A stretch of DNA of 36,085 nucleotides, taken from an uncultured Lachnospiraceae bacterium (lineage in GTDB: Bacteria; Bacillota; Clostridia; Lachnospirales; Lachnospiraceae). Each line of letters opens with the position of its first letter. Position 1 is the first letter of the stretch. Location of the stretch: assembly GCA_947591155.1 (NCBI GenBank), contig CANQDA010000035.1, positions 1 to 36,085 of the forward strand, written 5' to 3'. Under the pieces are notes generated by a model. It saw only the letters and a list, made by a program, of their open reading frames with translations, had not been told where the DNA came from and searched no databases. Positions 1 to 8,955 of the stretch are shown here, piece by piece. The translations under genes were made by a program, and so were the position numbers.

Positions 1-78
1 AAAAGAAATAAAAAGAAATAAAAAGAAATAAAAAGAAATAAAAAGAAATAAAAAGAAATAAAAAGAAATAAAAAGAAA
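1..78. repeat. 10-bp tandem repeat (AAAAGAAATA), about 7.8 copies
   Basis: Seven perfect copies of AAAAGAAATA followed by a partial eighth copy. The array runs off the left edge, so its true copy number is unknown. It ends 9 bases before the AAGGAG ribosome binding site (88-93) of the zinc peptidase gene. The strand is almost pure purine. Such an array is prone to slippage in replication and, at this position, could vary promoter spacing or leader length. Confidence 0.95.
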
Positions 79-101
79 ACAGACAGTAAGGAGTTGATTT
101 T

Positions 102-809
102 ATGTACGGTTACGGTGGTTATCGCTACATGTTTGACTGGACCTATCTTCTGGTTCTCGCGGGACTCGCGCTCTCACTGATCGCGTCCGCGAACGTCAAC
201 GGTACGTTCAAGAAATATTCGCGTGTCCGTGCGGCCTGCGGGCTGACCGGGGCGATGGCGGCCCAGAAGGTGCTGCAGCTGTCCGGCATTACCGATGTGC
301 GTATCGAGCATATTTCCGGGAATCTGACAGATCACTATGATCCCCGCACGAAGGTGCTGAGGCTCTCGGACAGCACCTACGCGTCGAGTTCGATCGCGGC
401 GGTCTGCGTGGCGGCGCACGAGTGCGGGCACGCGGTACAGCATCAGAAGGGTTACGGGCCGTTGGTGCTGCGCAGCACGCTGGTGCCCGCGGCGAATTTC
501 GGCTCAACGCTGGCGTGGCCGGTTTTTTTCGCGGGACTGATCTTTTCGATGCGTCCGCTGCTGACGGCAGGCATCATCCTGTTTTCGCTGGCGGTGCTCT
601 TTCAGCTCGTGACGCTTCCGGTGGAGTTCAACGCGTCGTCGCGCGCACTGAAGATCCTCGAGAACGGACATGTTCTGGGGGACAGCGAACTCTCAATTGG
701 GAAGAAGGTGCTCGGGGCGGCGGCCATGACGTATGTGGCGAGCCTTGCGGCGTCGATACTTCAGCTTCTGCGTCTTGTTATTTTGGCGCGCGGAAGAGAT
801 CGGGACTGA
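102..809 (+). CDS. YugP-type membrane zinc metallopeptidase
   Basis: This 235-residue protein has the features of the neutral zinc metallopeptidase family represented by B. subtilis YugP. A hydrophobic segment near residues 11-30 is followed by an HECGH zinc site at 106-110, with the HExxH glutamate at 107. Two further hydrophobic stretches lie at about 140-180, and a PVEFNASSRA segment near 177 probably supplies the third, glutamate, ligand. The start is set by AAGGAG at 88-93, eight bases before the ATG. It lies directly downstream of the tandem repeat and heads a run of genes leading into rsmB and rlmN, a common Firmicutes arrangement. The family is membrane-bound; its substrate is not established. 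Family assignment is firm, physiological role is open. Confidence 0.9.
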   Translation: MYGYGGYRYMFDWTYLLVLAGLALSLIASANVNGTFKKYSRVRAACGLTGAMAAQKVLQLSGITDVRIEHISGNLTDHYDPRTKVLRLSDSTYASSSIAAVCVAAHECGHAVQHQKGYGPLVLRSTLVPAANFGSTLAWPVFFAGLIFSMRPLLTAGIILFSLAVLFQLVTLPVEFNASSRALKILENGHVLGDSELSIGKKVLGAAAMTYVASLAASILQLLRLVILARGRDRD

Positions 810-845
810 ACGACCGGCACAGGGAGGATAAGGAACGAAGGAGAT

Positions 846-867
846 GCCGTATCTGAGGGGATGCGGC
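846..867 (+). other. Hairpin between zinc peptidase and rsmB
   Basis: GCCGTATC (846-853) pairs with GATGCGGC (860-867) over a 6-base loop, with one U-G pair. There is no T-tract, so it is not a typical terminator. It sits just upstream of the rsmB ribosome binding site and may be a processing or stability element. Confidence 0.4.
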
Positions 868-887
868 AGTGAGAAGGGGAGAAACCT

Positions 888-2318
888 ATGTCGAACCAGG
901 TGAATCTGCGCGAGATCGCGCTTGGCATCCTGATGGAGATCACGGAGGAGGAGGCGTACAGCCACGTCGTGCTCCGCGAGGCGCTGGAGAAGTATCAGTA
1001 TCTCGAGAAGCGGGACAGGGCGTTCATCTCCAGGACCGTCGAGGGGACGTTGGAGCACATGATGCAGATGGACTATATCATCGAGCAGTTTTCCAACGTC
1101 CCGGTCTACAATATGAAGCCGCTGATCCGCAATCTGCTGCGGATGTCGATCTATCAGATGAAATATATGGACAGTGTGCCGGACGCCGCCGTGTGCAACG
1201 AGGCGGTGAAGCTGGCGTCGCGCCGGGGCTTTTACAATCTCAAGGGTTTTGTCAACGGCGTCCTGCGCAACACGGCGCGGCGGCTGAATCAGGTTCGTTA
1301 CCCGGATCCGAAGGCGGAGCCGCTGCATTATCTGTCGGTGAAATACTCGTTCCCGATCTGGATGCTGAGCAAATGGGTGGCGCAGTTCGGTTATGAGACG
1401 ACGGAAAAGCTCTGCCGGGATACTCACATGGAGAAACCGACGGTGGTGCGCTGCAATCTGTCGCGTGCCTCGAAGGAGGAGATCATCGCGGAGCTTGAGG
1501 ATCAGGGGATCACGGTGCGGCAGCATCCGTATCTCGACTATGCCCTCGAGATATCCGATTACAACTACATCAAGGCTGTCTCCGCGTTTAAGAAGGGATG
1601 GATCCAGGTACAGGATATCAGCTCGATGCTGGTGGCGGAAATTGCTGCCCCGAACTGGGGCGATACCTGCTTTGACGTCTGCGCTTCCCCGGGCGGGAAG
1701 AGTCTGCACATCGCGGACAAGCTGATGGGAAGCGGGTATGTCGAGGCGCGGGATGTATCGGAGTACAAGGTGGGTCTGATGCAGGAGAACATCGAGCGCA
1801 TCGGCGCCATCAACATTCGCGCGGTTTTAAAGGACGCGACCGTGCGCGACCCGGATTCCGTGCAGAAGGCGGATATCGTGCTGGCCGACCTGCCGTGTTC
1901 CGGTCTGGGCGTGATCAGCAAAAAGCAGGACATCAAATACAAAATGTCAGAGAAACAGCAGCAGGACATCATCCGCCTCCAGAGGCAGATCCTCTCCGTT
2001 GTTCAGGAGTACGTGAAGCCGGACGGCGTGCTGATCTTCAGCACCTGCACGATCGGCGCGGACGAGAATCAGTACAACATCAAATGGTTTCTGGAGAACT
2101 ATCCCTTCCGCCTTGAGAGCATCGACCCGTACATCTGCGAACAGCTCAGAGGCAAAACGACGGAGGGCGGTTATATCCAGCTTCTTCCGGGCGTGCACCG
2201 CTCGGACGGCTTTTTCATCGCGAGGCTGCGCCGGGTGAGCGAACCGCAGGATATAGATTATTATCTGGACCCGGAGGAAGGGCCGGACGAGGATTTCTAT
2301 TTAGATGAAGAAGAATAG
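888..2318 (+). CDS. rsmB: 16S rRNA (cytosine-967-C5)-methyltransferase RsmB
   Basis: This 476-residue enzyme places a methyl group from S-adenosylmethionine on carbon 5 of a 16S rRNA cytosine. The N-terminal part, about residues 1-140, has the NusB-like RNA-binding fold pattern (for example RDRAFISRTVEGTL). The Rossmann methyltransferase domain follows, with the SAM motif DVCASPGGKS, the DLPCSGLG motif (Cys337) and FSTCT (Cys387). The two cysteines are the product-release and nucleophilic pair of m5C enzymes. A purine-rich ribosome binding site (AGAAGGGGA) precedes the ATG. An acidic tail (EEGPDEDFYLDEEE) ends the protein. The downstream rlmN makes this an rRNA-modification pair, as in many Firmicutes. 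Confidence 0.95.
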   Translation: MSNQVNLREIALGILMEITEEEAYSHVVLREALEKYQYLEKRDRAFISRTVEGTLEHMMQMDYIIEQFSNVPVYNMKPLIRNLLRMSIYQMKYMDSVPDAAVCNEAVKLASRRGFYNLKGFVNGVLRNTARRLNQVRYPDPKAEPLHYLSVKYSFPIWMLSKWVAQFGYETTEKLCRDTHMEKPTVVRCNLSRASKEEIIAELEDQGITVRQHPYLDYALEISDYNYIKAVSAFKKGWIQVQDISSMLVAEIAAPNWGDTCFDVCASPGGKSLHIADKLMGSGYVEARDVSEYKVGLMQENIERIGAINIRAVLKDATVRDPDSVQKADIVLADLPCSGLGVISKKQDIKYKMSEKQQQDIIRLQRQILSVVQEYVKPDGVLIFSTCTIGADENQYNIKWFLENYPFRLESIDPYICEQLRGKTTEGGYIQLLPGVHRSDGFFIARLRRVSEPQDIDYYLDPEEGPDEDFYLDEEE

Positions 2319-2404
2319 AAGGGCTGTAATGCGGCGTGGGGGAGTATGGAGAAAAAGTGGAGAAACGGGAAATGGAACGCGCAGGCAGGACAGAGGGAGC
2401 CGGG

Positions 2405-3451
2405 ATGCCGGATCTGAAGTCGCTCACTTTGGAAGAATTGACTGACGCGATAACGGCTCTGGGCGAGAAGCCGTTTCGGGCGAAGCAGCTGTATCAGTGG
2501 ATGCACGAGAAGCTGGCGGACGGTTTTGACGAGATGACGAATCTGCCGAAGGAGCTGCGAGAACGGCTCGGCGAGGCATACGATTATACGCATCTCGAGC
2601 TTGCGGACCGAAAGATCTCCGCCATTGACGGGACGGAGAAGTATCTGTTCCGCCTCGGCGACGGGAACGTGATCGAGAGCGTGCTGATGCGCTATCATCA
2701 CGGGAATTCGGTCTGTATTTCCTCTCAGGTCGGCTGCCGCATGGGCTGCCGCTTCTGCGCATCCACGATCGGCGGTCTGACGCGCAATCTGCGCTCGTCC
2801 GAGATGCTGGATCAGATTTATCAGATTCAGAAGATCTCAGGGGAGCGCGTGTCGAACGTCGTCGTCATGGGGACGGGCGAGCCGTTGGATAACTATGAAA
2901 ATCTGTTGCGCTTTCTGGGGTTGCTGACTGACGCGCACGGACTGCACATCAGCCAGAGAAATATTACGGTCTCGACCTGCGGGATCGTCGAGAAGATCCG
3001 CGCTCTGGCAGAGGAGGAGCTTCAGATCACGCTGGCGCTCTCGCTGCACGCCTCGAATCAGGAGAAGCGGAAACGGCTCATGCCGGTCGCTTACAAATAC
3101 GAACTTGCGGATGTGCTCGACGCCTGTCGTTACTACTTTGAGCGCACGGGGCGCCGGATCACCTTCGAGTACAGTCTGGTGGGCGGCGTGAACGATACAG
3201 ATCAGGACGCGCGGGAACTCTCGGCTTTGCTTTCCGGACTGAACTGTCACGTCAATCTGATCCCGGTCAACCCGATCGAGGAGCGCGATTACGTTCAGCC
3301 GAAGCTTGCTATCGTACAGGATTTTAAAAATAAACTTGAAAAAAATCGAATAAATGTTACCATAAGAAGAGAGATGGGCCGCGATATCGCGGGAGCGTGC
3401 GGGCAGCTCAGGAAAGGTTTTATTGAACAAGAAAGGAAAGAACAGCTATGA
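2405..3451 (+). CDS. rlmN: Dual-specificity 23S rRNA/tRNA adenine-C2 methyltransferase RlmN
   Basis: Radical-SAM enzyme that methylates C2 of 23S rRNA A2503 and, in the family, A37 of some tRNAs. The 348-residue protein carries the 4Fe-4S motif CRMGCRFC (Cys111, 115, 118), the glycine motif GTGEPLDNY, an STCG segment, and the C-terminal GACGQL with catalytic Cys332. I prefer the ATG at 2405 because MPDLKSLTLEEL matches the usual family N-terminus and AGAGGGAG lies six bases upstream. An in-frame GTG at 2336 would add 23 unlike residues. Its stop overlaps the ATG of the following phosphatase by four bases (ATGA), implying coupled translation. Confidence 0.96.
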   Translation: MPDLKSLTLEELTDAITALGEKPFRAKQLYQWMHEKLADGFDEMTNLPKELRERLGEAYDYTHLELADRKISAIDGTEKYLFRLGDGNVIESVLMRYHHGNSVCISSQVGCRMGCRFCASTIGGLTRNLRSSEMLDQIYQIQKISGERVSNVVVMGTGEPLDNYENLLRFLGLLTDAHGLHISQRNITVSTCGIVEKIRALAEEELQITLALSLHASNQEKRKRLMPVAYKYELADVLDACRYYFERTGRRITFEYSLVGGVNDTDQDARELSALLSGLNCHVNLIPVNPIEERDYVQPKLAIVQDFKNKLEKNRINVTIRREMGRDIAGACGQLRKGFIEQERKEQL

Positions 3452-4167
3452 AGACGTATAGCATCACAGACATTGGCAGAAGACGGACGTCCAATCAGGA
3501 TTTCATCTATGCCTCTGACCAGCCGGTCGGCGCCCTTGCGAATCTGCTCATCGTGGCAGACGGCATGGGCGGTCACAATGCCGGGGATTTTGCGTCGCGC
3601 TATACGGTTGAGACGATGGTTGACTATATAGAGAAAGCGGAGGAGAAGCGGCCGATCCCGCTGCTCAGTTCGGCGATCCATCAGGCGAATGATTTTGTGA
3701 TGGAGAAGGCGCGGGAGGATCGTTCAATGGAAGGTATGGGGACGACGGTGGTGGCAGCCACGATGAAGGATGGATATCTCTACGTCGCGAACGTCGGGGA
3801 CAGCAGGCTCTACCTGATCGATCAGGAAATCGAGCAGATCACCACGGACCACTCGCTGGTAGAGGAGATGATCCGGGTCGGGGAGCTTCAGAGAAAGGAC
3901 GCGCGGAGCCATCCGGACCGCAACATCATCACCCGGGCGGTAGGCGTGCGCGCGCCGGTCAAGATTGATTTCTTCGATGTGAAGCTGGAGAAGGGAGACA
4001 TAGTTCTGCTCTGCTCCGACGGCCTTACGAATATGGTGGAGGATGATGACATTTTCCGTATTGTAAAGAAAAGCGGTTCGCTGGAAGAGATGGCAAAGCA
4101 CCTGGTCAACGAGGCGAACAAAAACGGAGGAAAAGACAACATTTCAGTGGTTCTCGCTGAATTTTAA
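3448..4167 (+). CDS. prpC: PP2C-family Ser/Thr protein phosphatase (PrpC/Stp)
   Basis: Metal-dependent phosphatase of 239 residues, the partner that reverses phosphorylation by PrkC. PP2C motifs are all visible: TDIGRRRTSNQD near the N-terminus, VADGMGGHNAGD (metal-binding aspartate), GMGTTVVAA, ANVGDSRLYL, and near the C-terminus LLCSDGLTNMV and GGKDNISVVL. Length is normal for bacterial PrpC/Stp. It begins inside the rlmN stop codon (ATGA overlap) and is followed 20 bases later by prkC, the conserved phosphatase-kinase pairing of Firmicutes. Cytoplasmic; the gene symbol follows the B. subtilis name by analogy. Confidence 0.95.
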   Translation: MKTYSITDIGRRRTSNQDFIYASDQPVGALANLLIVADGMGGHNAGDFASRYTVETMVDYIEKAEEKRPIPLLSSAIHQANDFVMEKAREDRSMEGMGTTVVAATMKDGYLYVANVGDSRLYLIDQEIEQITTDHSLVEEMIRVGELQRKDARSHPDRNIITRAVGVRAPVKIDFFDVKLEKGDIVLLCSDGLTNMVEDDDIFRIVKKSGSLEEMAKHLVNEANKNGGKDNISVVLAEF

Positions 4168-4187
4168 CGGATGACAGGGGAAAAGCT

Positions 4188-6560
4188 ATGCTGAAAGTCG
4201 GAATGTTTATACAAAACAGATATGAGATAATATCGCGAATCGGCTCCGGCGGGATGGCTGACGTGTACAAGGCGAAGGATCACAAGCTGAACCGTTTCGT
4301 CGCTGTCAAGGTGCTCAAGCAGGAATTCCGGGACGACAAGGTGTTTATCTCCAAATTCCGTGTGGAAGCTCAGTCCGCGGCGGGACTCGCGCACGCGAAC
4401 ATCGTGAACGTGTACGATGTCGGCGAGGAAGCCGGTATCTATTATATTGTGATGGAACTCGTTGAGGGCATTACGCTCAAGGAGTACATCAAGAACAAGG
4501 GACGACTCTCCGTGCGCGAGGCGACCAGTATCGCCTTGCAGATCTCTGCGGGACTTGAGGCGGCGCACAACAACGGTATCATTCACCGCGATGTGAAGCC
4601 GCAGAATATCATTATTTCGACGGACGGAAAGGTCAAGGTAGCAGATTTCGGTATCGCGCGTGCGGCGACGACCAACACGGTCAATTCCGGCGTGATGGGC
4701 TCCGTGCACTACAGCTCCCCGGAGCAGTCGCGCGGCGGCTATAGCGATGAGAAGAGCGATATCTATTCGCTGGGCATCACGATCTATGAAATGCTCACCG
4801 GCGAGGTGCCCTTCGACGGGGATACGGCGGTGGCTGTGGCGATCCGGCATCTTCAGGAGGAGGTGCGCGGGCCGAAGGAGCTTGTCCCGGAGATTCCGTA
4901 CAGCACGAACCAGATTGTGCTCAAGTGTACGCAGAAAAGTCCGGACAGACGCTACGCGAATATGACGGAGCTGATCCGGGATCTGCGCGAATCGCTCGTG
5001 AATCCGGACGGAGATTTTGTGACGAGGACGGCAGTGGACACGATGGCGAAGACCCGTGTCTTATCCAAAGACGAGCTCGGGCAGATCAACGCGGAATCGA
5101 AGACAATGCCGGAGTACGATGAGTCTCTGGACGTCGGCGCGGCGGCTGGACTGCATCTGCAGGAGACCGGGCCCACACAGAATCGCGCGTACCAACCGGG
5201 CAGCTACTATCAGAAGAGTACTTACCAGGAGGTTCAGCCGGGACAGAGCCGCGAGGGTCAGTGGGAGTCTCTCGTGGAAAGCGAAGCGATGGAGGAGGAT
5301 CAGCAGCAGTACGATCCGTATTTTGACGCTTACGAGAATCCGGATGACTACGCGATACATGACGGAAATTACCGGCTTGATGAGAGCTTTGTGCCTCGTC
5401 CGCCGCGCGTGAAGGAGGACGAGGAGGAAGTAGGATTGAATCCGAAGCTCGAGCGCGCCGTGACGATCGGCGGCATCATCGTCGCGGTGATCATCGGCTG
5501 CGTGTTCCTTGTGCTTTTGGCAAATGCAGTCGGAGTGTTCCACTTTGGGAGAAATCGAAAAGAGACTGAGAAAACGACGGAAGCGTCCACCGAGACGGAG
5601 GGCATACAGAAGGTTTCCGTGCCGGAGCTTCTTGGCAGGACGGAGGACGACGCGCTCAGGCTTCTCGGGAACTACGGTCTGACCGGGAAAAAGACCGGGG
5701 AGGCGGAGTCCGCCGAGTACAAGGCGGGCGAGGTCTGCGACCAGACCCCGGAACAGGGACAGATGGTCGAGAAGGGATCTGTCGTTGAGTACAAGGTTGT
5801 GCAGGAGGCGCAGGAGATCGAGCTCCCGGATCTGACGAATCAGGAGCAGAGCCAGGCGCAGGCGTTTCTGGTGGCGCAGGGACTTAGCTGTGAGGTCGAC
5901 ACATCGCGACACAGCGATACGATCGAGGATGGACATGTGATCACGACCGAGCCGATGGCCGGGACGAAGCTGAAGCCGGGCGACAAGGTGACGATCTTTG
6001 TCAGCCAGGGCGAAGAGGAAGAGGTAAGCTACGTGACTCCCTGGGATCTGGCCGGATATACGGTGGAGCGCGCGAACGAGGCGCTCGAGATGCAGGAGCT
6101 GATCGCGGATTATAAGTACGAGGCGAGCAACGAGGTCGGGGAAGGTCTTGTCATCCGTATGGACCCGCCGGCCAATCAGCAGATCGCGCGCGGTTCGACT
6201 GTGACGCTCTATATCAGCACCGGACCGGACGCACAGGGCGGAGACGGCAACATTGAGATCCTGGACAACGGCGGAGGAACGACAGGAACTGCGAACGCGA
6301 CGGGCAGCTGGCGCTGCGACGCGTCTCTGGAGACGCCGGTCGGGTACACAGGCCAGCAGGTGCGGATCACACTTCTGCAGGATGGCGTCGGTGAGAAGAC
6401 TGTGTTTGAAGGGGCGGCGACCTTCCCGTACAGGCTGCAGACAGACGGAGCCGCGGGTGTCGGGACCGGGACGGCGTATGTCTATCTGCTTGATCCGGCG
6501 ACAGGGGAATCTACGAGCAAGATCGAATATCCGGGCATTGCGTTTTATCAGGTGGAATGA
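4188..6560 (+). CDS. prkC: PASTA-domain Ser/Thr protein kinase PrkC (Stk)
   Basis: Membrane-anchored eukaryotic-type kinase of 790 residues. The cytoplasmic kinase domain (about 12-275) shows the glycine loop GSGGMADVY, Lys41 in VAVKVL, the catalytic loop HRDVKPQN (Asp135), DFG at 153-155 and the activation-loop/APE region SSPEQSRGG. A charged linker leads to one transmembrane helix at about 425-447. Outside the cell are three PASTA repeats at about 476-540, 543-610 and 615-685, which in this family bind muropeptides or lipid II. A further domain of about 100 residues follows, starting after a glycine-rich linker near 690, and it looks like a beta-rich module. It pairs with the upstream phosphatase; rsgA overlaps its stop codon. 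Confidence 0.96.
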   Translation: MLKVGMFIQNRYEIISRIGSGGMADVYKAKDHKLNRFVAVKVLKQEFRDDKVFISKFRVEAQSAAGLAHANIVNVYDVGEEAGIYYIVMELVEGITLKEYIKNKGRLSVREATSIALQISAGLEAAHNNGIIHRDVKPQNIIISTDGKVKVADFGIARAATTNTVNSGVMGSVHYSSPEQSRGGYSDEKSDIYSLGITIYEMLTGEVPFDGDTAVAVAIRHLQEEVRGPKELVPEIPYSTNQIVLKCTQKSPDRRYANMTELIRDLRESLVNPDGDFVTRTAVDTMAKTRVLSKDELGQINAESKTMPEYDESLDVGAAAGLHLQETGPTQNRAYQPGSYYQKSTYQEVQPGQSREGQWESLVESEAMEEDQQQYDPYFDAYENPDDYAIHDGNYRLDESFVPRPPRVKEDEEEVGLNPKLERAVTIGGIIVAVIIGCVFLVLLANAVGVFHFGRNRKETEKTTEASTETEGIQKVSVPELLGRTEDDALRLLGNYGLTGKKTGEAESAEYKAGEVCDQTPEQGQMVEKGSVVEYKVVQEAQEIELPDLTNQEQSQAQAFLVAQGLSCEVDTSRHSDTIEDGHVITTEPMAGTKLKPGDKVTIFVSQGEEEEVSYVTPWDLAGYTVERANEALEMQELIADYKYEASNEVGEGLVIRMDPPANQQIARGSTVTLYISTGPDAQGGDGNIEILDNGGGTTGTANATGSWRCDASLETPVGYTGQQVRITLLQDGVGEKTVFEGAATFPYRLQTDGAAGVGTGTAYVYLLDPATGESTSKIEYPGIAFYQVE

Positions 6561-7438
6561 TGCGGGGAAAGATCATAAAAGGGATCGGCGGTTTTTACTA
6601 TGTGCACGCGGAGGACGGAGCGCTGTATGAGTGCAGGGCGAAAGGAATCTTCCGCAAGGACAGGAAAAAGCCGCTGGTCGGAGACAATGTTGAGATATCG
6701 ATAATCGACGCGAAGGAGCGGACGGGAAACGTCGACCGCCTGCTTCCGAGAAAGAACGCGCTGATCCGCCCTGCGGCGGCGAACGTGGATCAGGCACTTG
6801 TAGTCTTTGCGGTGGCAAGTCCGAAGCCGAACCTGGGTCTGTTGGACCGTTTTCTTATCATGATGCGGCGTCAGGAAATCCCGGTCGTCATCTGTTTCAA
6901 CAAGACAGATCTGACGACGGAGGAGGAACAGAGGGAGCTTGCGGAGATCTACCGGGACTGCGGCAGCGAGCTGCGGTTTCTGTGCGTGGCGCGCGGCGAG
7001 GGCATCGAAGAGGTGCAGAGCCTCCTGGAGAAACGGACGACTGTGGTTGCGGGACCGTCCGGCGTAGGGAAGTCGTCGCTGACGAACGCCCTGCAGTCCT
7101 CTGTGCAGATGGAGGTCGGGGAGGTCAGCCGCAAGATCGACCGGGGCAGACACACGACGAGGCATACAGAGTTGATCGTGCTGCGCAGGGATACCTATTT
7201 CCTGGACACGCCGGGCTTCAGTTCTCTGTATCTGCCTGACATGGAGAGGGAGGCGCTGAGGGATTCCTTCGACGAGTTTGCGCCTTATGCCCCGGACTGC
7301 CGTTTTCAGGGATGCATGCATATAAGCGAGCCGGACTGCGCCGTGAAGGCGGCGCTGGCAAAGGGCAGGATCGCGCGCCAGAGATATGAGAGCTATGTGC
7401 TTCTGGAGCGTGAACTCGGAGAGAGAAAGCGCTATTGA
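6557..7438 (+). CDS. rsgA: Ribosome small-subunit-dependent GTPase RsgA (YloQ)
   Basis: Circularly permuted GTPase of 293 residues that helps mature the 30S subunit. An OB-fold N-terminus (RGKIIKGIGGFYYV) is followed by the permuted G motifs: G4 NKTD first, then G1 GPSGVGKSSL, then G3 DTPGF. A C-terminal zinc site follows (CRFQGCMHISEPDC). The start is ambiguous: ATG at 6557 or the adjacent ATG at 6560. Either overlaps the prkC stop. In other Firmicutes rsgA also follows prkC; the usual next gene, rpe, is not present here. Confidence 0.95.
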   Translation: MMRGKIIKGIGGFYYVHAEDGALYECRAKGIFRKDRKKPLVGDNVEISIIDAKERTGNVDRLLPRKNALIRPAAANVDQALVVFAVASPKPNLGLLDRFLIMMRRQEIPVVICFNKTDLTTEEEQRELAEIYRDCGSELRFLCVARGEGIEEVQSLLEKRTTVVAGPSGVGKSSLTNALQSSVQMEVGEVSRKIDRGRHTTRHTELIVLRRDTYFLDTPGFSSLYLPDMEREALRDSFDEFAPYAPDCRFQGCMHISEPDCAVKAALAKGRIARQRYESYVLLERELGERKRY

Positions 7439-7518
7439 ATAATTTTTCGACATAATTCGTATTTCGGAAGCGACAAAGAGTGAAGAGAAAACATCGGATT
7501 ATCAGCAAAAACAGGGGG

Positions 7519-7540
7519 CCGTCACAGAATACTGTGGCGG
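7519..7540 (+). terminator. Hairpin after rsgA, possible weak terminator
   Basis: CCGTCACAG (7519-7527) pairs fully with CTGTGGCGG (7532-7540), with one G-U pair, over the loop AATA. Only three T residues follow directly. It lies in the 264-bp gap between rsgA and ychF, where an operon end is expected. Confidence 0.5.
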
Positions 7541-7602
7541 TTTCACACGCTTTCGGGACATGAAAATGGAGAATTATGTCGAGCGGTTTCCGGCGGAAGC
7601 TA

Positions 7603-7631
7603 TTGTTTCTTGTCGCTTTATGTGTTAAACT
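7603..7631 (+). promoter_or_regulatory. Candidate sigma-A promoter for ychF
   Basis: TTGTTT (7603-7608), a 17-bp spacer, then TAAACT (7626-7631) with an extended -10 TGT just before it. The same extended form, TGTTAAACT, recurs upstream of aroD at 27994-28002. The start point would lie about 65 bases before the ychF ATG. Confidence 0.6.
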
Positions 7632-7702
7632 GTGACTTGCTTGGAAGAAATGGTGAAAAACGGAAAAAGCGGAAGAATTGTGAGAGGAATGGAGAGAAAA
7701 CT

Positions 7703-8800
7703 ATGAAACTTGGAATTGTAGGACTGCCGAACGTGGGGAAGAGCACACTGTTCAATTCGCTGACAAAGGCGGGTGCCGAATCGGCGAATTATCCTTTCTG
7801 TACGATCGATCCCAACGTGGGCGTAGTCGCGGTGCCGGATGAGAGACTGCAGTTGCTGACCGATCTGTACCATTCGGCGAAGACCACGCCGGCAGTGATT
7901 GAATTTGTGGATATCGCCGGTCTTGTAAAAGGTGCGTCGAAGGGCGAAGGATTGGGAAACCAGTTTCTCGCGAACATCCGGGAAGTGGACGCGATCGTGC
8001 ATGTGGTGCGCTGCTTTGAGGATTCCAATGTGGTTCACGTGGACGGTTCGGTCGATCCGGTTCGCGATATTGAGACGATCAATCTGGAACTGATCTTTTC
8101 GGACCTTGAGATTCTGGAGCGCCGCATCTCGAAGACGGCGCGCGCGGCCAGAAACGACAAGGCGCAGGCGAAGGAGCTCCAGCTGTTGGAGAAGCTGAAG
8201 GCGCATCTGGAGGACGAGAAACTGGCGATCACTTACGAGCCTGCGGACGAGGAGGAAGAGGCGTGGCTTTCAGAGTACAATCTGCTGACCGCAAAGCCGG
8301 TGATCTTCGCTGCGAATGTCGCGGAGGGCGATCTTGCGGACGACGGAGCATCGAGCTCCTATGTGCAGGCGGTGCGCGACTATGCGGCGTCGTCTGGCAG
8401 CGAGGTGTTCGTGATCTGCGCTCAGATCGAGCAGGAGATCGCGGAGCTTGAGGACGATGAAAAGCAGATGTTTCTCGAGGATCTTGGATTGAAAGAGTCC
8501 GGATTGGAGAAACTGATCAGGGCGAGCTACTCGCTTCTCGGCCTCTTAAGCTATTTGACCGCGGGGGAGACGGAGACGCGCGCCTGGACGATCAAAAAAG
8601 GCACGAAGGCTCCCCAGGCCGCCGGCAAGATCCATTCGGATTTCGAGCGGGGCTTCATCCGCGCAGAGGTCGTGAACTATCGCGATCTTCTGGACTGCGG
8701 CTCATCCGCCGCCGCGAAAGAGAAAGGGCTCGTCCGTCTCGAGGGAAAGGACTACGTGGTGCAGGACGGGGATGTGATTTTATTTAGGTTTAACGTGTGA
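7703..8800 (+). CDS. ychF: Redox-regulated ATPase/ribosome-binding YchF (OLA1 family)
   Basis: Obg-related P-loop protein of 365 residues that prefers ATP to GTP. The N-terminus is [24 protein letters not shown] with the Walker A motif [28 protein letters not shown] is the switch region, and AANVAE replaces the NKxD of true GTPases, the known YchF signature. A coiled coil sits at about 130-180 and a TGS domain ends the protein ([11 protein letters not shown] to [13 protein letters not shown]). I chose the ATG at 7703 because it matches the family start and has GGAGAG upstream; the frame is open to 7610 but that extension is unlike the family. It appears to be transcribed alone from the promoter at 7603. 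Confidence 0.96.
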   Translation: MKLGIVGLPNVGKSTLFNSLTKAGAESANYPFCTIDPNVGVVAVPDERLQLLTDLYHSAKTTPAVIEFVDIAGLVKGASKGEGLGNQFLANIREVDAIVHVVRCFEDSNVVHVDGSVDPVRDIETINLELIFSDLEILERRISKTARAARNDKAQAKELQLLEKLKAHLEDEKLAITYEPADEEEEAWLSEYNLLTAKPVIFAANVAEGDLADDGASSSYVQAVRDYAASSGSEVFVICAQIEQEIAELEDDEKQMFLEDLGLKESGLEKLIRASYSLLGLLSYLTAGETETRAWTIKKGTKAPQAAGKIHSDFERGFIRAEVVNYRDLLDCGSSAAAKEKGLVRLEGKDYVVQDGDVILFRFNV

Positions 8801-8927
8801 ACAAAGTGAGCCAAGTGCGCAGAGCTATGCTTTGCATGATGCTCTGCGGATTTGGCGAGCGAGCATCATGAGCATGAAGCGAAGCGGAATGCGAATGGTG
8901 CAGCGCACGTATGTGCGCGTGTTCACG
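8797..8927. repeat. Intergenic palindromic element between ychF and lgt
   Basis: Nested inverted repeats fill the gap. GTGAACA (8797-8803) pairs with TGTTCAC (8920-8926), and GTGCGC (8815-8820) with GCGCAC (8903-8908). CGCAGAGC (8818-8825) pairs with GCTCTGCG (8841-8848), and CATGATGCTC (8835-8844) with GAGCATCATG (8861-8870). Some pairings exclude each other. There is no T-tract. It resembles a REP- or MITE-like unit, but whether it is repeated elsewhere cannot be seen here. Confidence 0.6.
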
Positions 8928-8955
8928 GCATATATGTAACAGAAAGGAGCCTCTC

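Noticed and set aside
844..903. Mini-ORF with AAGGAG directly before its ATG, upstream of rsmB.
   Set aside because: There is no spacing between the ribosome binding site and ATG, the peptide is only 19 residues, and it runs out of frame into rsmB.
2336..2404. Upstream GTG start for rlmN adding 23 residues.
   Set aside because: The extension is unlike RlmN, and the ATG at 2405 has its own ribosome binding site and the family N-terminus.
7446..7452. Exact Spo0A box (TTCGACA) just after the rsgA stop.
   Set aside because: It is about 150 bp from the ychF promoter and such 7-mers are expected about four times by chance in this window.
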